DNA from: Kitasatospora sp. NBC_01246
GTDB taxonomy: Bacteria; Actinomycetota; Actinomycetes; Streptomycetales; Streptomycetaceae
Assembly: GCF_036226505.1 (NCBI RefSeq)
Contig: NZ_CP108486.1
Coordinates: 1-64,000, forward strand
Reading direction: 5' to 3'
Length of the DNA stretch: 64,000 nucleotides
Part shown: positions 1 through 9,375 of the stretch, piece after piece
How the letters are laid out: each line of letters begins with the position of its first letter
Numbering within the stretch: the first letter of the stretch is position 1
Position numbers and translations under genes: made by a program
The notes under the pieces: generated by a model
Seen by the model: only the letters and a program-made list of their open reading frames with translations
Databases searched by the model: none
What the model was told of the DNA's origin: nothing

Positions 1-438
1 GAGGTCAGCGACGAGCGGCTCGACCGGGCGCGTCAGCGGGCCGCTGCGGCCTGGTGCGAGGCGAACGCCGGCCGGATCGAAGCGGCCGCCCAGGGTCTCG
101 CCGCTGTTCTGGCCGAGGCGTGGCCACAGCTGGAGGACGACGTGCTCGCGGTGCTCGCCGTCAAGGGGCTGCACGACACCTTGGCGGCGGAGAGTCCGCC
201 GGTCACCGTGCTGGCCGACCACCTGCAGCGCATCGGGTGGCGGCTCATGCCGAGTGGCGCATCGGAGCCCCTCGCCCCGACCGGGCCCCGCGCCGCCGAG
301 GCCACCGCCGCCTGCTCCGTGCTTCTCGACCTGCTCGGTGAACTGATGACCGTTCGCGTGGCGGTCCGTACGGCTGCCGACGTCGAGCCGCCGAAGCCGG
401 TGGCGGCTCCGCTCAATGCCGACGGGACGGCGCGCTAG
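1..438 (+). CDS. Hypothetical protein, 3' part only
   Basis: The reading frame is open from the first base and ends at TAG 436-438, so the start lies outside the window and 145 residues are visible. The visible part is Ala/Leu/Glu-rich, looks helical, and has no catalytic motif or membrane segment that I recognise. A Thr/Ala-rich stretch follows the middle and the C-terminus is Pro-rich. The internal GTG at 142 could start a shorter form, but codons upstream continue in the same style, which favours a truncated longer gene. Function unknown. Confidence 0.6.
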   Translation, partial: EVSDERLDRARQRAAAAWCEANAGRIEAAAQGLAAVLAEAWPQLEDDVLAVLAVKGLHDTLAAESPPVTVLADHLQRIGWRLMPSGASEPLAPTGPRAAEATAACSVLLDLLGELMTVRVAVRTAADVEPPKPVAAPLNADGTAR

Positions 439-598
439 GCTGCTGCCTGCTGGACACGCACCGCCGATCGTCGCTGCCCTACCGGCCCACGCCTGGTCAG
501 GGCGCCGTTCGACCAAGGTCTTCCGAGGCCCGTGGCGATTCCACCGCGTCCTCAGCCGGCGGGAGAGCGTGGGAGACCCGCCAGGATGCGAGAGCACC

Positions 599-1165
599 GT
601 GCCCAAGCGCCAGTCCACCGCCGCCCAGCACGCCCGGCGGGCCCAGAAGCACGACCCCGCCACCCCCTACACCGCGCTGCTGCGAGCGGCCCGCCGCCGG
701 ATTGACCGGCCCGGCCGACCGGACGCCGCCCTGCTGGTCTTCGCCGGCGGGTCGCGGGTGGAGCTCACCAGCTGGAACGCGTGGTCCGCCGACCTCGCCT
801 GGAACGACAACCCCCGCGTCAACCTGCGCGGCCGGGTCGCCCGTTCCGTCCGGATGCCCCCATTCCCGACCGGCTTTCTGGTGCGGGCCGAACTCCCCGG
901 GGTGCTTCCCCCGTTCGTGGTCACCAGGGCGGTCGTCTGCATGGAGCGGACCCCGCTCGCCGACGGCGCCACCGAGCTGAGTGTCGTGTGGCCGTTGAGG
1001 CGGCAGGACCCGTACAACCCGCCTGCGGCCGGCACTCTGCTCTGCCCGTCCTGCCACAGCAGTCCTGCCGACGCCGGGCGCCCGTGCGACCTGTGCGTCA
1101 GGGAGCACGGCCGGGCCGCCGAGGCCCGGAAGTGGGAGGTGGACGCCGCCTGGACGGCGCTCTGA
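599..1165 (+). CDS. Hypothetical protein with C-terminal CxxC pairs
   Basis: GTG 599 is preferred because the translation from it begins VPKRQSTAAQHARRAQ, a basic Ser/Ala/Arg start that I know from many actinobacterial plasmid proteins; the frame stays open back to 416 but that extension is low-complexity. The product has 188 residues. The C-terminal third carries LCPSCH and PCDLC, two CxxC pairs that could bind zinc. The middle is a beta-rich segment without recognisable motifs. It is followed at once by a strong hairpin terminator. Role unknown; zinc-ribbon assignment is inference. Confidence 0.6.
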   Translation: MPKRQSTAAQHARRAQKHDPATPYTALLRAARRRIDRPGRPDAALLVFAGGSRVELTSWNAWSADLAWNDNPRVNLRGRVARSVRMPPFPTGFLVRAELPGVLPPFVVTRAVVCMERTPLADGATELSVVWPLRRQDPYNPPAAGTLLCPSCHSSPADAGRPCDLCVREHGRAAEARKWEVDAAWTAL

Positions 1166-1180
1166 GCGCCCGACCCCTGG

Positions 1181-1221
1181 AACGCAGAACGCCCCGCGCT
1201 GCTCGCGGGGCGTTCTGCGTT
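1181..1221. terminator. Bidirectional hairpin terminator
   Basis: Perfect 18-bp inverted repeat (AACGCAGAACGCCCCGCG and its complement) around a 5-nt loop. It lies between the plus-strand gene ending at 1165 and the minus-strand gene ending at 1229, so it probably serves both converging transcripts. Confidence 0.85.
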
Positions 1222-1228
1222 CACCGAA

Positions 1229-1777
1229 TCAGGCCCGGGCGCCGGTCTTCGCGCGTGCGGCGGCCTCGGCCTTGGCGGCCGCCGCTGCGGCGGCCAGGCG
1301 GTTGGCCTCGGCCTGCGCCGGGTGGTACGCCTGGTCCTCCAGCCACTCCGTGTCCCCGACGTCCAGCCAGTCCGACAGTTCCTGTCCGGTCGGCTCGGGA
1401 CCGTCCCCCCAACTCCGGTGCTTCTCCGTGCAGGACGGCGCGGCCAGGCGCGGGGCCAGAGTGTGCAGGCGCGTGATCCAGTCGACCTCGCCGAGCGTGC
1501 CGGTCTTGGTGGGGTCGCCCGCGTAGGTCCGCACCCACCCGAGGTACAGGGCCGTCAGCACCTCCAGCACCCGCTTGTGCCGGTACCAGCAGCGGGGGAT
1601 CTCCCGGGTCATTTCGTGGGTCTCGACCAGCCAGTCCACCCATACCGCGAGCTCCACCAGGCGCTGCTGGCGCTCGGTCGGGTCCATCGCCGACCACACC
1701 CAGCGGCGCGGTGCGTTGGCCGGTGCGGCGGGCTCCGCCTCGGCGGCCTGCGGGGGGACGGTGGTTGCCTCGGTCAC
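1229..1777 (-). CDS. Conserved hypothetical protein, last gene of the T4SS-like operon
   Basis: 182 residues from GTG 1777, which has a good AGGAG ribosome site. The N-terminus is Ala/Pro/Glu-rich. The centre is aromatic and charged (WVWSAMDPTERQQRLVELA, then DWLVETHEM) and looks like a compact helical domain. The C-terminus is an Ala-rich, Lys/Arg-containing helix. It lies 10 bp downstream of the coupling-protein gene on the same strand, so it is probably co-transcribed and may assist transfer. No family recognised with certainty. Confidence 0.6.
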   Translation of the reverse strand: MTEATTVPPQAAEAEPAAPANAPRRWVWSAMDPTERQQRLVELAVWVDWLVETHEMTREIPRCWYRHKRVLEVLTALYLGWVRTYAGDPTKTGTLGEVDWITRLHTLAPRLAAPSCTEKHRSWGDGPEPTGQELSDWLDVGDTEWLEDQAYHPAQAEANRLAAAAAAAKAEAAARAKTGARA

Positions 1778-1787
1778 TGGTGCTCTC

Positions 1788-3521
1788 CTACGGGGTGGTC
1801 TTCGTGAGGGTGACCGGCGCGGCGAGCGGCAGGGCCTGCGCGGGCAGGGCCGCGAGCGCCGGGTCGAGCGGTCGGGCCAGCCAGGCCATCACGTCGGGGT
1901 CGCGCCAGGTCAGACGCATGTTGACCCGGATCGGCGGCCGGTTGAAGTACAACGCGATCGCGGTGTGGTCGGGGATCTCGCGCAGCTGGTGCACGGGCAG
2001 CAGGTCGGACTCCACAAAGCTGGTCGAGGTGGAGTCCCGGCCGTCCGAGCTGGTGGTGCTGGTCCGCTCGACCAGCTCCTTGCCGAACAGATACGAGAAG
2101 TAGCGCAAAGTCTCGTCATCGGCCAGACCCGGCAGCAGCATCCGCAGCGTGCTCGCCGAGATGACGGTCCGCGCGCCCTCGCGGCCCATCCGCTCGACCA
2201 GCTGGGAGTAGGAGTGCCAGATGGTGAAGCAGGCGATGCCCATTCCGCGGCCGGTGGTCAGCGTGTTCGGCAGCTTCGGGTACCGCAGCATGTTGCCCGC
2301 TTCGTCGATGAAGAGGCCGAGGGTGCGGTCGGGGTGGCGGCCGGCCTTCTCGTACTTCGCTTCCGCTTCGTGGATCACCGAGGCGATCAGCGAGGTGAAC
2401 AGCGGCGCGAACCGGTCCGCGTTCGACGGCGAGGCGATCAGCACCAACGTGCCGTTGCTCGCCAGGAGCTGCTCGGCGGTGAAATCCGTCCTCTCCGCCA
2501 CGGCCCGGATGCCCGTGTTGCGGTAGACGGCGGCCAGCACGTTGAGGGTGAACTGCACAGAGCCGGCGCCGTCTTCGTGCAGCTTGAGCCAGGGCTGCGC
2601 GTAGTCCAGCGCGGCCTCGGGATAGGGCTTCTCCAGGATGCTCCGCACGTGCTCGACGGCGTCCGAGCCCAGGGCGAGCCAGCGCCGGAAGTCGCCGATG
2701 CCGCCCTTGGAGACCTTCGAAGCCAGCAGTACGCCGGCGACGATGGCACGGGCCTGGATCAGCCACGGTTCGGCCCGCGGGTCGTACGTTTTCTGGGCCG
2801 CATCCGCCATCCACTCGGCCATCAGCTCGGCACGGTCCGCGTCCACCGCGTAGTCCACCGGCGACCAGTGGGCCGGAATCCACGGCCCGTCGGGCAGGCC
2901 GGCGGGCGCGATCGCCCACACCGGACCGAGGTGGCGGCGCGCGTTGTAGATCTCCTCCAGGTCCGCCACCTTGGTCCCGGTCACGATCGCCGGCCCCTGC
3001 CACTCGGCGGCGTTCGGGGCCAGCAGACCGGTGGTCTTGGAGCTTCCGGGCGGCCCGAACGCGACGCCGGAGGCGCTGCGCTCGATCACACCGACCACCT
3101 TGCCGGTGGCCTGGCCGCGTCCGGCCGTGATCCGGTCCGGGCGCTCCGCCGGGGCCTCGGCCAGGGTCATCTCCTTCTCCACGGCCGTCCCGCCCCACCG
3201 GGCGCCGCCCGTCGGAACCCGGCGACGGCGGCCGCCGCGGCGGATCAGGGCCACGGCGGCCATCAGCAGGAGCACGGCCAGGAGGCCGAGCATCAGCCAG
3301 AACAGCCAGGTGGGCGGGGCCGGGGAGTAGACCGCCCCGGGGCCCTTGACCACCGACATCAGCACCGTCTCCGGCACGCTGGCCGTCATCCTCGGCAGGC
3401 CGCCGCCGGACAGCAGCCCGGCGAGGGCCCCGGCGGCAAGCACTGCGGCACTGCCCGAGACCACCACGCCGGCGCCCAGCGCCCACAGCAGGGTGCTGTC
3501 GTCCATCCGGCTGTCCGCCAC
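1788..3521 (-). CDS. TraG/VirD4-like type IV coupling protein
   Basis: 577 residues. Two hydrophobic helices at about 11-37 and 72-93 anchor the N-terminus, followed by a basic stretch. The P-loop FGPPGSSKT lies at about 155-163 and the Walker B strand LGLFIDEAGN at about 401-410; both are typical of VirD4/TraG coupling ATPases. In that family the protein brings the DNA substrate to the secretion channel at the inner membrane. The GTG start at 3521 follows the VirB4-like stop by one base; ATG 3506 is a possible alternative. Near-contiguity with the VirB4-like gene supports one transfer operon. Confidence 0.88.
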   Translation of the reverse strand: MADSRMDDSTLLWALGAGVVVSGSAAVLAAGALAGLLSGGGLPRMTASVPETVLMSVVKGPGAVYSPAPPTWLFWLMLGLLAVLLLMAAVALIRRGGRRRRVPTGGARWGGTAVEKEMTLAEAPAERPDRITAGRGQATGKVVGVIERSASGVAFGPPGSSKTTGLLAPNAAEWQGPAIVTGTKVADLEEIYNARRHLGPVWAIAPAGLPDGPWIPAHWSPVDYAVDADRAELMAEWMADAAQKTYDPRAEPWLIQARAIVAGVLLASKVSKGGIGDFRRWLALGSDAVEHVRSILEKPYPEAALDYAQPWLKLHEDGAGSVQFTLNVLAAVYRNTGIRAVAERTDFTAEQLLASNGTLVLIASPSNADRFAPLFTSLIASVIHEAEAKYEKAGRHPDRTLGLFIDEAGNMLRYPKLPNTLTTGRGMGIACFTIWHSYSQLVERMGREGARTVISASTLRMLLPGLADDETLRYFSYLFGKELVERTSTTSSDGRDSTSTSFVESDLLPVHQLREIPDHTAIALYFNRPPIRVNMRLTWRDPDVMAWLARPLDPALAALPAQALPLAAPVTLTKTTP

Positions 3522-3522
3522 G

Positions 3523-5079
3523 TCAGATCACCATCTTCTCGTCCGTCTCGAACAGCGTCTTCTCGATGTGGCTGAGCATCAGCTGCACCGCGTGGCTGCC
3601 GCCGCCGCGGCCGACCTTCCAGAGGGCGCGGCCACGTTGGCCGGCGCCCCAGCTTCCGATCAGGTCGCACTCGGCGTCGGTGAGGCCGATCGCCTCGCGG
3701 GTCATCCGCAGCGGCTTGGTGTCCTGCGCGAGCTGAATGCGGGTCTCGCAGCTGGCGATCAGATCCTTGGCGATGGCGACCGCCTCGGAGCCCGCCGCGC
3801 CCACCGCCTCGAAGTCGCTCAGGCGGTGGGTGGCCAGGAGCTGGATCGTGCCTGTCGCCCGGCTCAGCCGCAGGTCAGCGTCGATCTTGCGGACCATCGC
3901 CGCCCCGCCTGAGCGCATCTGGCGCCACAGTTCGTCCCGGACGACGATCCACGGCCGGCCCGGCCGGTCGATCGCCGACTGCGCCCAGGAGGACACGCAG
4001 GTCAGCACCATGGCGACCGTCTCGTCCCCGTACTGCTCCAGGGCGGAGATGTCGACGCTCTGGATCGGCGCCTCCCAGTCCAGGCTGATGCTGGTCCTCT
4101 GGTCGAACAAACCGCCCAGGTGGCCGGTGACCATGCCGCCGAGCGCGGAGCGGATGCTGGCCATCTGCTCGCGCGCGGTCTGCACGTCGCCCCCGCGCAC
4201 CCGCAGTTCCTTGGCCATGGCCTCGGTCGGGTCCTTGAGGACCCCGTAGACCAGCGGAAGGGTGGGGGTGTCCAGCCGGCTCTCCCCGGTACCGGCCAGC
4301 TCGCCGGTCACCTCCCGCACCGCGACGTCCAGGCACTCCTCCTCCTGCGGCAGCAAGTTCCGCTTGAGCTGCAGTTCCAGCAGGGCCTTGACCAGAGTCA
4401 GGCGGCGGCGGTGGATCTCGGTGAGCCGGGCCTGCAGCTCGGCCCGGCCCTTGATGAGGTGCAGGTCCTGGCCGAGCGGCCCGGCGTCCAGCGGATTGAG
4501 CCGGCCCCGAAGGCCGGGGCCGAGCCGCACCGGCTCGACCCCGAGGTGCTCGCAGAGCCGCCTGTACTCGCCTTTGACGTCGCCGGCGATCAGCGTGCGC
4601 TGGCCGAGGGCCATCAACCGGAAGCACAGGGCCTTGATGTGCGCGGACTTCCCGCTGCCCGGAATTCCTGTGATCATCACATTAGGGTTGGTCGCCAACC
4701 CTTCGAGGACCCAAGCCGCCGGGTGAGCCGAAAACGCTTGCATCGTCAGCGTGTTCCAGCCGATGTACGGCCCGACCGGCGGCAGGCTCGCGGCGTGCAG
4801 GAACGGGTAGATTCCGCTCGCGCGGCCGGTGTCCGCGCGGAAGACCTCGGCGCGGGCGTGGCTGGCCGCGCGGCCCGCGTAGGGCTGGTGCCAGCCCTTG
4901 CGCGGGGCGATCCGCATCGCCGCGTCCGGATCTTCCAGCAGTCGGGCGCGCCGCAGCTCGCGCGGGGTGAGCGCACGCTGCCGGGGCACCTGGTCGCCGG
5001 GCCCGAGCAGGTCGGCCAGGGAGGCCGCTTCGAGTGAGGTGTCGCCGCCATCGCGGCGACGCAGGAACGGGAAGCTCAC
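3523..5079 (-). CDS. VirB4-like conjugation ATPase
   Basis: 518 residues from a GTG that overlaps the upstream stop (GTGA). The P-loop GIPGSGKS lies at about 138-145. A Walker B strand IVVRDELW sits in the C-terminal third, and the Arg/His-rich motif QLLATHRLSDF follows, as in VirB4/TraC ATPases. The protein lacks the long N-terminal domain of classical VirB4; that part appears to be supplied by the SCO6880-family protein encoded just upstream. Expected role: cytoplasmic ATPase powering assembly or export at the transfer channel. Confidence 0.85.
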   Translation of the reverse strand: MSFPFLRRRDGGDTSLEAASLADLLGPGDQVPRQRALTPRELRRARLLEDPDAAMRIAPRKGWHQPYAGRAASHARAEVFRADTGRASGIYPFLHAASLPPVGPYIGWNTLTMQAFSAHPAAWVLEGLATNPNVMITGIPGSGKSAHIKALCFRLMALGQRTLIAGDVKGEYRRLCEHLGVEPVRLGPGLRGRLNPLDAGPLGQDLHLIKGRAELQARLTEIHRRRLTLVKALLELQLKRNLLPQEEECLDVAVREVTGELAGTGESRLDTPTLPLVYGVLKDPTEAMAKELRVRGGDVQTAREQMASIRSALGGMVTGHLGGLFDQRTSISLDWEAPIQSVDISALEQYGDETVAMVLTCVSSWAQSAIDRPGRPWIVVRDELWRQMRSGGAAMVRKIDADLRLSRATGTIQLLATHRLSDFEAVGAAGSEAVAIAKDLIASCETRIQLAQDTKPLRMTREAIGLTDAECDLIGSWGAGQRGRALWKVGRGGGSHAVQLMLSHIEKTLFETDEKMVI

Positions 5080-6608
5080 AGCGCGGTCCTCCGGGGCGGC
5101 AGGCCCATGCCGAGCGGGAGCGCGGCGGCAGCGAAAGCCTCATCCATGGCGCCCCAGCAGCGCCGCAGTTCGAGCCCGGCGTCGGAGGCGTCGGCCTGGA
5201 GCTCGGCGCACGCCGTCTCCAGCTCGTCCAAGTTGGTCACGGTGACCGCGATCAGGGCGACCATCCGAACGACGCCCTGGCCGGAGGCGCGGGCGATGTC
5301 CTGGTCACGGGCGATGGCGTCCTCGCGGCGCTCGTCCTCAGACTCGGCCCTGCCGGTCTTCTTGCGCAGGATGCCGGCGGCCTGGCGCTTGGACCGCTCC
5401 CGGCTCAGTTCCCGGCGCGCCTTGGACGGGCCGACCGGCTCGTACACCAGCGACATCGAGCGCCTGGCGTTGGAACGCGGCCGCAGCAAAGGCTGCAAGA
5501 AGGTGGCGAACACCTCGGACTGTGGGAATCCCCTGACCTGGTAGGTGACGGTCCACGCGCCGTCGTGCTGGTACAGGCCCCAGGTGGTCTCGGCGGCGGC
5601 CGGGCCGGCGAGCGCCGGGTCGAGGCCCGGCGCGGTGCCGGTCCAGCTCTCCAGGCCCGCCGCGGAGGTGCGGGCCGCGAGCATCTGCTGGGAGTGCGGG
5701 TCGAAGGCCGTGCGGATCACGGCTGCGACCCGGCGCGGGTCGAGCACCTCCACCACCTGCAGCCCGGCGGAGCTCAGCGTGCCGGTCATCGCGTTGAACT
5801 CCCGCACGAGGACGGCGGCCGCGCCGATCTGGCCGCCGCCGGCCCCGCGCACGGCAAGCCGTGCGCGGGTCGAGGAGAGCGTCACCGACAGGTACGTCTC
5901 GCGGATGGTGGCGGCGGGCCCGGCGGACTCCATCAGCTCGCCCAGCGCCTGGACGGCCGCCGGGGGCGCGTCCGGGCTGATGTGCCGGCTGGTCCAGGAC
6001 CGCAGGGCCTCCCCGTCGTCCGGCAGAGAGCGCTGGTGGACCTGCAGGCGGACGATCGCCCCGTCTTCCTTGCACTGGGAGCGCAGGAAGGTGGCCCACT
6101 GCCGGACCCTGTTGTTCTGCCGGTCGGTGTCGATCAGCGCGAGGCCGGGGAACGTCACCCTGGCGACCAGGGTGTACGTGTTGTCGATCGGGTTGTGGAC
6201 GATGCCGAGCTTGCCGCCCTGGCCGTCGGATGCGGTGAGGATACGCAGGCGCGCCAGCACGCCGGGCAGGTCCATCGGCTGGTTGCCTTCCTTGTCGGCG
6301 GGGGCGAAAACCCCCGAGTAGAACAAATTCCGCTTGGTGGCTACGGCGATCTGGTGCCGGACCGCGAGGAAGATCCACTCCTCTGCGGCCAGGCCCATCA
6401 CCCGCCCGTAGGCGAGTAGGAGCAGGAGAGCGGCCAGCGGGAGCGCCACCACAGCGCCGCTCCAGCTGTGCAGGTAGATCGGGATGAGGGCGATCACCGC
6501 GGCGGCCGCCATCAGGGAGAAGCCGACGCCCGACAAGTTGCCGATGAACCCGGACTTCTCGGCCTGCCACCCGCGGTAGGTGTCCGGTGTGGTCGTGGTC
6601 AGGGACAC
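5076..6608 (-). CDS. SCO6880-family T4SS protein (PrgI-like membrane part plus VirB4 N-domain-like part)
   Basis: 510 residues from GTG 6608, with a GGGGAG ribosome site. Two hydrophobic helices at about 22-40 and 44-66 resemble the small PrgI membrane protein. The long soluble part resembles the N-terminal domain of VirB4. I recognise the family from the N-terminus (YRGWQAEKSGFIGNLSGVG) and from its fixed place beside the VirB4-like ATPase in actinobacterial conjugation clusters. It probably anchors that ATPase to the membrane channel. Its stop overlaps the start of the ATPase gene, which suggests translational coupling. Confidence 0.85.
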   Translation of the reverse strand: MSLTTTTPDTYRGWQAEKSGFIGNLSGVGFSLMAAAAVIALIPIYLHSWSGAVVALPLAALLLLLAYGRVMGLAAEEWIFLAVRHQIAVATKRNLFYSGVFAPADKEGNQPMDLPGVLARLRILTASDGQGGKLGIVHNPIDNTYTLVARVTFPGLALIDTDRQNNRVRQWATFLRSQCKEDGAIVRLQVHQRSLPDDGEALRSWTSRHISPDAPPAAVQALGELMESAGPAATIRETYLSVTLSSTRARLAVRGAGGGQIGAAAVLVREFNAMTGTLSSAGLQVVEVLDPRRVAAVIRTAFDPHSQQMLAARTSAAGLESWTGTAPGLDPALAGPAAAETTWGLYQHDGAWTVTYQVRGFPQSEVFATFLQPLLRPRSNARRSMSLVYEPVGPSKARRELSRERSKRQAAGILRKKTGRAESEDERREDAIARDQDIARASGQGVVRMVALIAVTVTNLDELETACAELQADASDAGLELRRCWGAMDEAFAAAALPLGMGLPPRRTAL

Positions 6609-6611
6609 AGG

Positions 6612-8603
6612 TCAGCTCCCCTGATTCTTGGGTGGGGTGGGCGGAATCGGGGCCCGGGGCGGGGCGCTCTCCGCCGGACCGGCCGGGGCCGGTCCGGGCA
6701 CCGTCGGCCGGGACGGAGTGCTCTCCACCGTCCCCGTCGGGGCCGGTGCGGAGCGGGTCGTGCCCTCTCCCGGGCTCCCGCCGCCTTGCGGTGCCGGTAC
6801 CTCGGCCGTTCCCGCTCCGGTGCCGGGGCCCGGCGCGGACGGCCGTTCCGTCGTCGGCGCGTCGTTGTTCTCCGCCTCGGCCTGCTCGGCCGGGGCTCCG
6901 CCGTCTGCGGCCCGGCGGGGTGGGACGACGGTGCCGCCGCCGTTGGCCGCCGGCCCGAGGTTGGCATGGGCCGACATGTTGGCCATGCCACCCTCCAGGG
7001 TGCTGAACCCAGCCGATGCGGCCTGCAGGCCGAGGCCCACCCCGCCCCCGACGCCTCGCCAGAACCCCCCGCCGCCGCCGCTGTTGGAGCCACTCCCGGA
7101 GGAGGTGCTGTTGTCCTCTTCCAGGGCCTTGGTGTAGCCCGAGCCGCCACCGACCGCGCCAGCGCCCGCCACGGCCGCGCCACTGAATCCGCCGAACGCG
7201 GCCGAGACGCTGCTGCCGACGGAGCTGATCACGCCAGACGCCACGGAGTTGCCGCCGCCCGCTTCCACGGACGTGATGAACCGGGCGAGGACCGGCCAGG
7301 CCGCCGCCGCCAGCAGGAAGACGACCAGGCCCACGATCACGTTCTGCACGCCCTCGGCGTGGCCCATCGCCCCGAAGCCGATGGCGAAGCAGGTCACCAT
7401 CGCCAACTTCGCCAGCGCCAGCGCGGTGAAGGCCCGGCGGGCCTTCGGCCACCACTCCGCCGTTTCGTCGGAGAGCTGGCCGGCCACCGCGACGGGCAGC
7501 GTGGCCATGATGATCATGATTCCGGCCTGGCGGAGCAGGACCTCGATCCACAGGGCGCCGATGATCAGGATGCACAGGATGCCCACCACGATGACCACGC
7601 CGACGGCCTGGCTCAGCACGCCGCCCCCGGTGACCAGCGCGGCGCCGCCCGCAGCAGCGCCGCCACCGCCCGAGACCAGGCTGGAGAACAGGGTGCCCAG
7701 CTGCTGCTTCATCGCCGCGGCGGCGTCCTGATCGCCCGCGCCGCCGCCCTGGAAGCTGAAGTTGATGATCCAGACGGAGACCGCGTCGATCCAGTACAGG
7801 ATCGCCTGCGCGGCGCTCGCGTAGACGGCCAGCACCACGGCGTACTTGCCGAGGCCGGTCAGCACGGTGACCAGCGGGGCGCCCTGCTGGGAGATGGCCA
7901 CCTTGGCGAACTGGACCAGGGCCAGGAATGTGGCGACCAGGACCGAGAGCACCGTCATGATCCCGGTGACCTGCCCGATCCCCGTCTTGCCCAGGTCGAT
8001 GGTGGACGCGGAGTTGAAGGCATCCGCGAACTGCTGCAGGAGCCACACCACGCCTTCGCCGATCGCCCCTGCGGCTTCCTTCATGGCGTTGGCGGCCATC
8101 TTCGAGATTTTGCCCGCGATCCAGTCCGTCGGACCGCTGACCGGCGGCGGGTACAGGCCGATGCCGAACGACATGCACTGTGTGAAGGTGTCGCCCTTGT
8201 TGACGCACTCGCTCAGGTACTTGGAGAGCTTCGCGTAGTTCTCGGCGCCGTGGTCGGCGCTGGCCTCCCACTTCGCCAGCTGCTTGAGTTCGTACTCCTT
8301 GCGCTGCTCGGGCGTGCAGCCGTCCGACTGCTCGCTGCACGGCGTGACGGTGCCCGGGAGCTCCCCGCCTTCCAGGCCGCAGCCGTCGGCCTCGGCGATG
8401 ATGCACCAGTGGTTGTCTTTGTCGACGCCGATGGCCAGGCCGCCCTCGGACCACTCTTTCGGTGGTTCCTTCGGCGGGCCGTAGGAGGCGTGCTTGGACG
8501 GGTCGTCGGCCATCGCGGCCGGCGCCGCCACGCCCGTGCAGATCAGGAACGTCAGCAGCAGGGTCAGCAGTCGCAGCAGGCGCTTGGCTCGGTTAGTCCG
8601 CAC
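6612..8603 (-). CDS. Polytopic VirB6/TrbL-like membrane protein with signal peptide
   Basis: 663 residues from GTG 8603. The N-terminus is a signal sequence (basic residues, LLTLLLTFLICTGVA, then AAPAAMA before the mature part). A Cys-containing extracellular segment follows (four Cys near residues 66-105). The centre has about six to seven hydrophobic helices, including a Gly/Ala-rich block, as in VirB6/TrbL channel proteins. The C-terminal ~200 residues are Gly/Ser then Pro/Ala/Glu-rich and look disordered. The start overlaps the preceding gene by 11 bp. Likely the inner channel of the transfer apparatus. Confidence 0.78.
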   Translation of the reverse strand: MRTNRAKRLLRLLTLLLTFLICTGVAAPAAMADDPSKHASYGPPKEPPKEWSEGGLAIGVDKDNHWCIIAEADGCGLEGGELPGTVTPCSEQSDGCTPEQRKEYELKQLAKWEASADHGAENYAKLSKYLSECVNKGDTFTQCMSFGIGLYPPPVSGPTDWIAGKISKMAANAMKEAAGAIGEGVVWLLQQFADAFNSASTIDLGKTGIGQVTGIMTVLSVLVATFLALVQFAKVAISQQGAPLVTVLTGLGKYAVVLAVYASAAQAILYWIDAVSVWIINFSFQGGGAGDQDAAAAMKQQLGTLFSSLVSGGGGAAAGGAALVTGGGVLSQAVGVVIVVGILCILIIGALWIEVLLRQAGIMIIMATLPVAVAGQLSDETAEWWPKARRAFTALALAKLAMVTCFAIGFGAMGHAEGVQNVIVGLVVFLLAAAAWPVLARFITSVEAGGGNSVASGVISSVGSSVSAAFGGFSGAAVAGAGAVGGGSGYTKALEEDNSTSSGSGSNSGGGGGFWRGVGGGVGLGLQAASAGFSTLEGGMANMSAHANLGPAANGGGTVVPPRRAADGGAPAEQAEAENNDAPTTERPSAPGPGTGAGTAEVPAPQGGGSPGEGTTRSAPAPTGTVESTPSRPTVPGPAPAGPAESAPPRAPIPPTPPKNQGS

Positions 8604-9375
8604 GGACCACCACCCACCAGCCGTCCAGCCAGGCGGCCCGCGAGTTCGGGTCGTAGGCGACGGGGAAAGTCCGCTTGGCGACGTACTGCGGGTCAGTGGT
8701 GATCTTCCAGTCCCCGTCTTCCCATTTCATGATCATGTCGGACAGCTGGTCTTTCAGCGGGCTGTCGTCGGGCGCGGCCTTGGGCAGGGTGGCGGTGCGG
8801 CTGTAGTGCAGCCAGACCTGGACCACGCTGCCGTCGGGCGTCAGCGACTTGCCGCGCACGGCGTCCACGTTGGTGGTCACCGTCATGCCGGCCGGGGTGC
8901 CGCCGGACGGCGGCAGGCCCACCGCCTCGCGCAGCTTGCGCACGTCGGAGACCGCCTTGTCGATGCTCGTCTCGGAGCCCTTGGCGGTGATGGTGGTCAG
9001 CTGTCGGCGCACCATGTCGTCGTCCAAGAGCGACAGTTCGTCCATGTGGTAGGCCGCCGCCGAGATGGCGCCCAGGCCGTCCTTGGGGAAGCCGATCGAG
9101 GCCCCGTCCTTCTGGCCGGTCGGGACCTTGAGTTTCACCGGCTTGGACTTGCCCGGCGTCATGGTGCCGGGCGCCTCTGTACTGCTCGGAGAGGCCGAGC
9201 CGGCGGTCGCCGACGCGCTGGAGGTGGGGGCCGCGAGCGGGCCGCCCTTGTCGGAGTCGCCGCCGAGGTTGACCACGAGCAGAACGCCGCCGCCGGTGAG
9301 GGCGGCGGCGACCAGGGCGCCGAGGCCGATCAGGCGAAGGCGCGCGCGCTTGGCAGCGCGTTCGTGCTGCTGCAT
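8593..9375 (-). CDS. VirB8/TcpC-like transfer protein
   Basis: 260 residues from ATG 9375, chosen because it overlaps the upstream stop (ATGA). A short basic cytoplasmic tail precedes one transmembrane helix (LIGLGALVAAALTGGGVLLVV, about 15-35). A Ser/Thr/Ala-rich linker leads to a C-terminal domain of mixed alpha/beta character ending in WWVVVRAD. One membrane anchor plus an NTF2-like outer domain is the layout of VirB8/TcpC proteins, which bridge channel components. The family call rests on layout and operon position rather than a diagnostic motif. Confidence 0.6.
   Translation of the reverse strand: MQQHERAAKRARLRLIGLGALVAAALTGGGVLLVVNLGGDSDKGGPLAAPTSSASATAGSASPSSTEAPGTMTPGKSKPVKLKVPTGQKDGASIGFPKDGLGAISAAAYHMDELSLLDDDMVRRQLTTITAKGSETSIDKAVSDVRKLREAVGLPPSGGTPAGMTVTTNVDAVRGKSLTPDGSVVQVWLHYSRTATLPKAAPDDSPLKDQLSDMIMKWEDGDWKITTDPQYVAKRTFPVAYDPNSRAAWLDGWWVVVRAD

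Noticed and set aside
1575..3575. 666-codon plus-strand frame opposite the coupling-protein gene
   Set aside because: Antisense shadow of a gene with clear Walker motifs; no domain recognisable and no ribosome site.
5338..8454. Very long open frame of 1038 codons on the minus strand
   Set aside because: It overlaps two well-supported T4SS genes in another frame and its product is Arg/Gly/Pro-rich low complexity, the usual shadow in GC-rich DNA.
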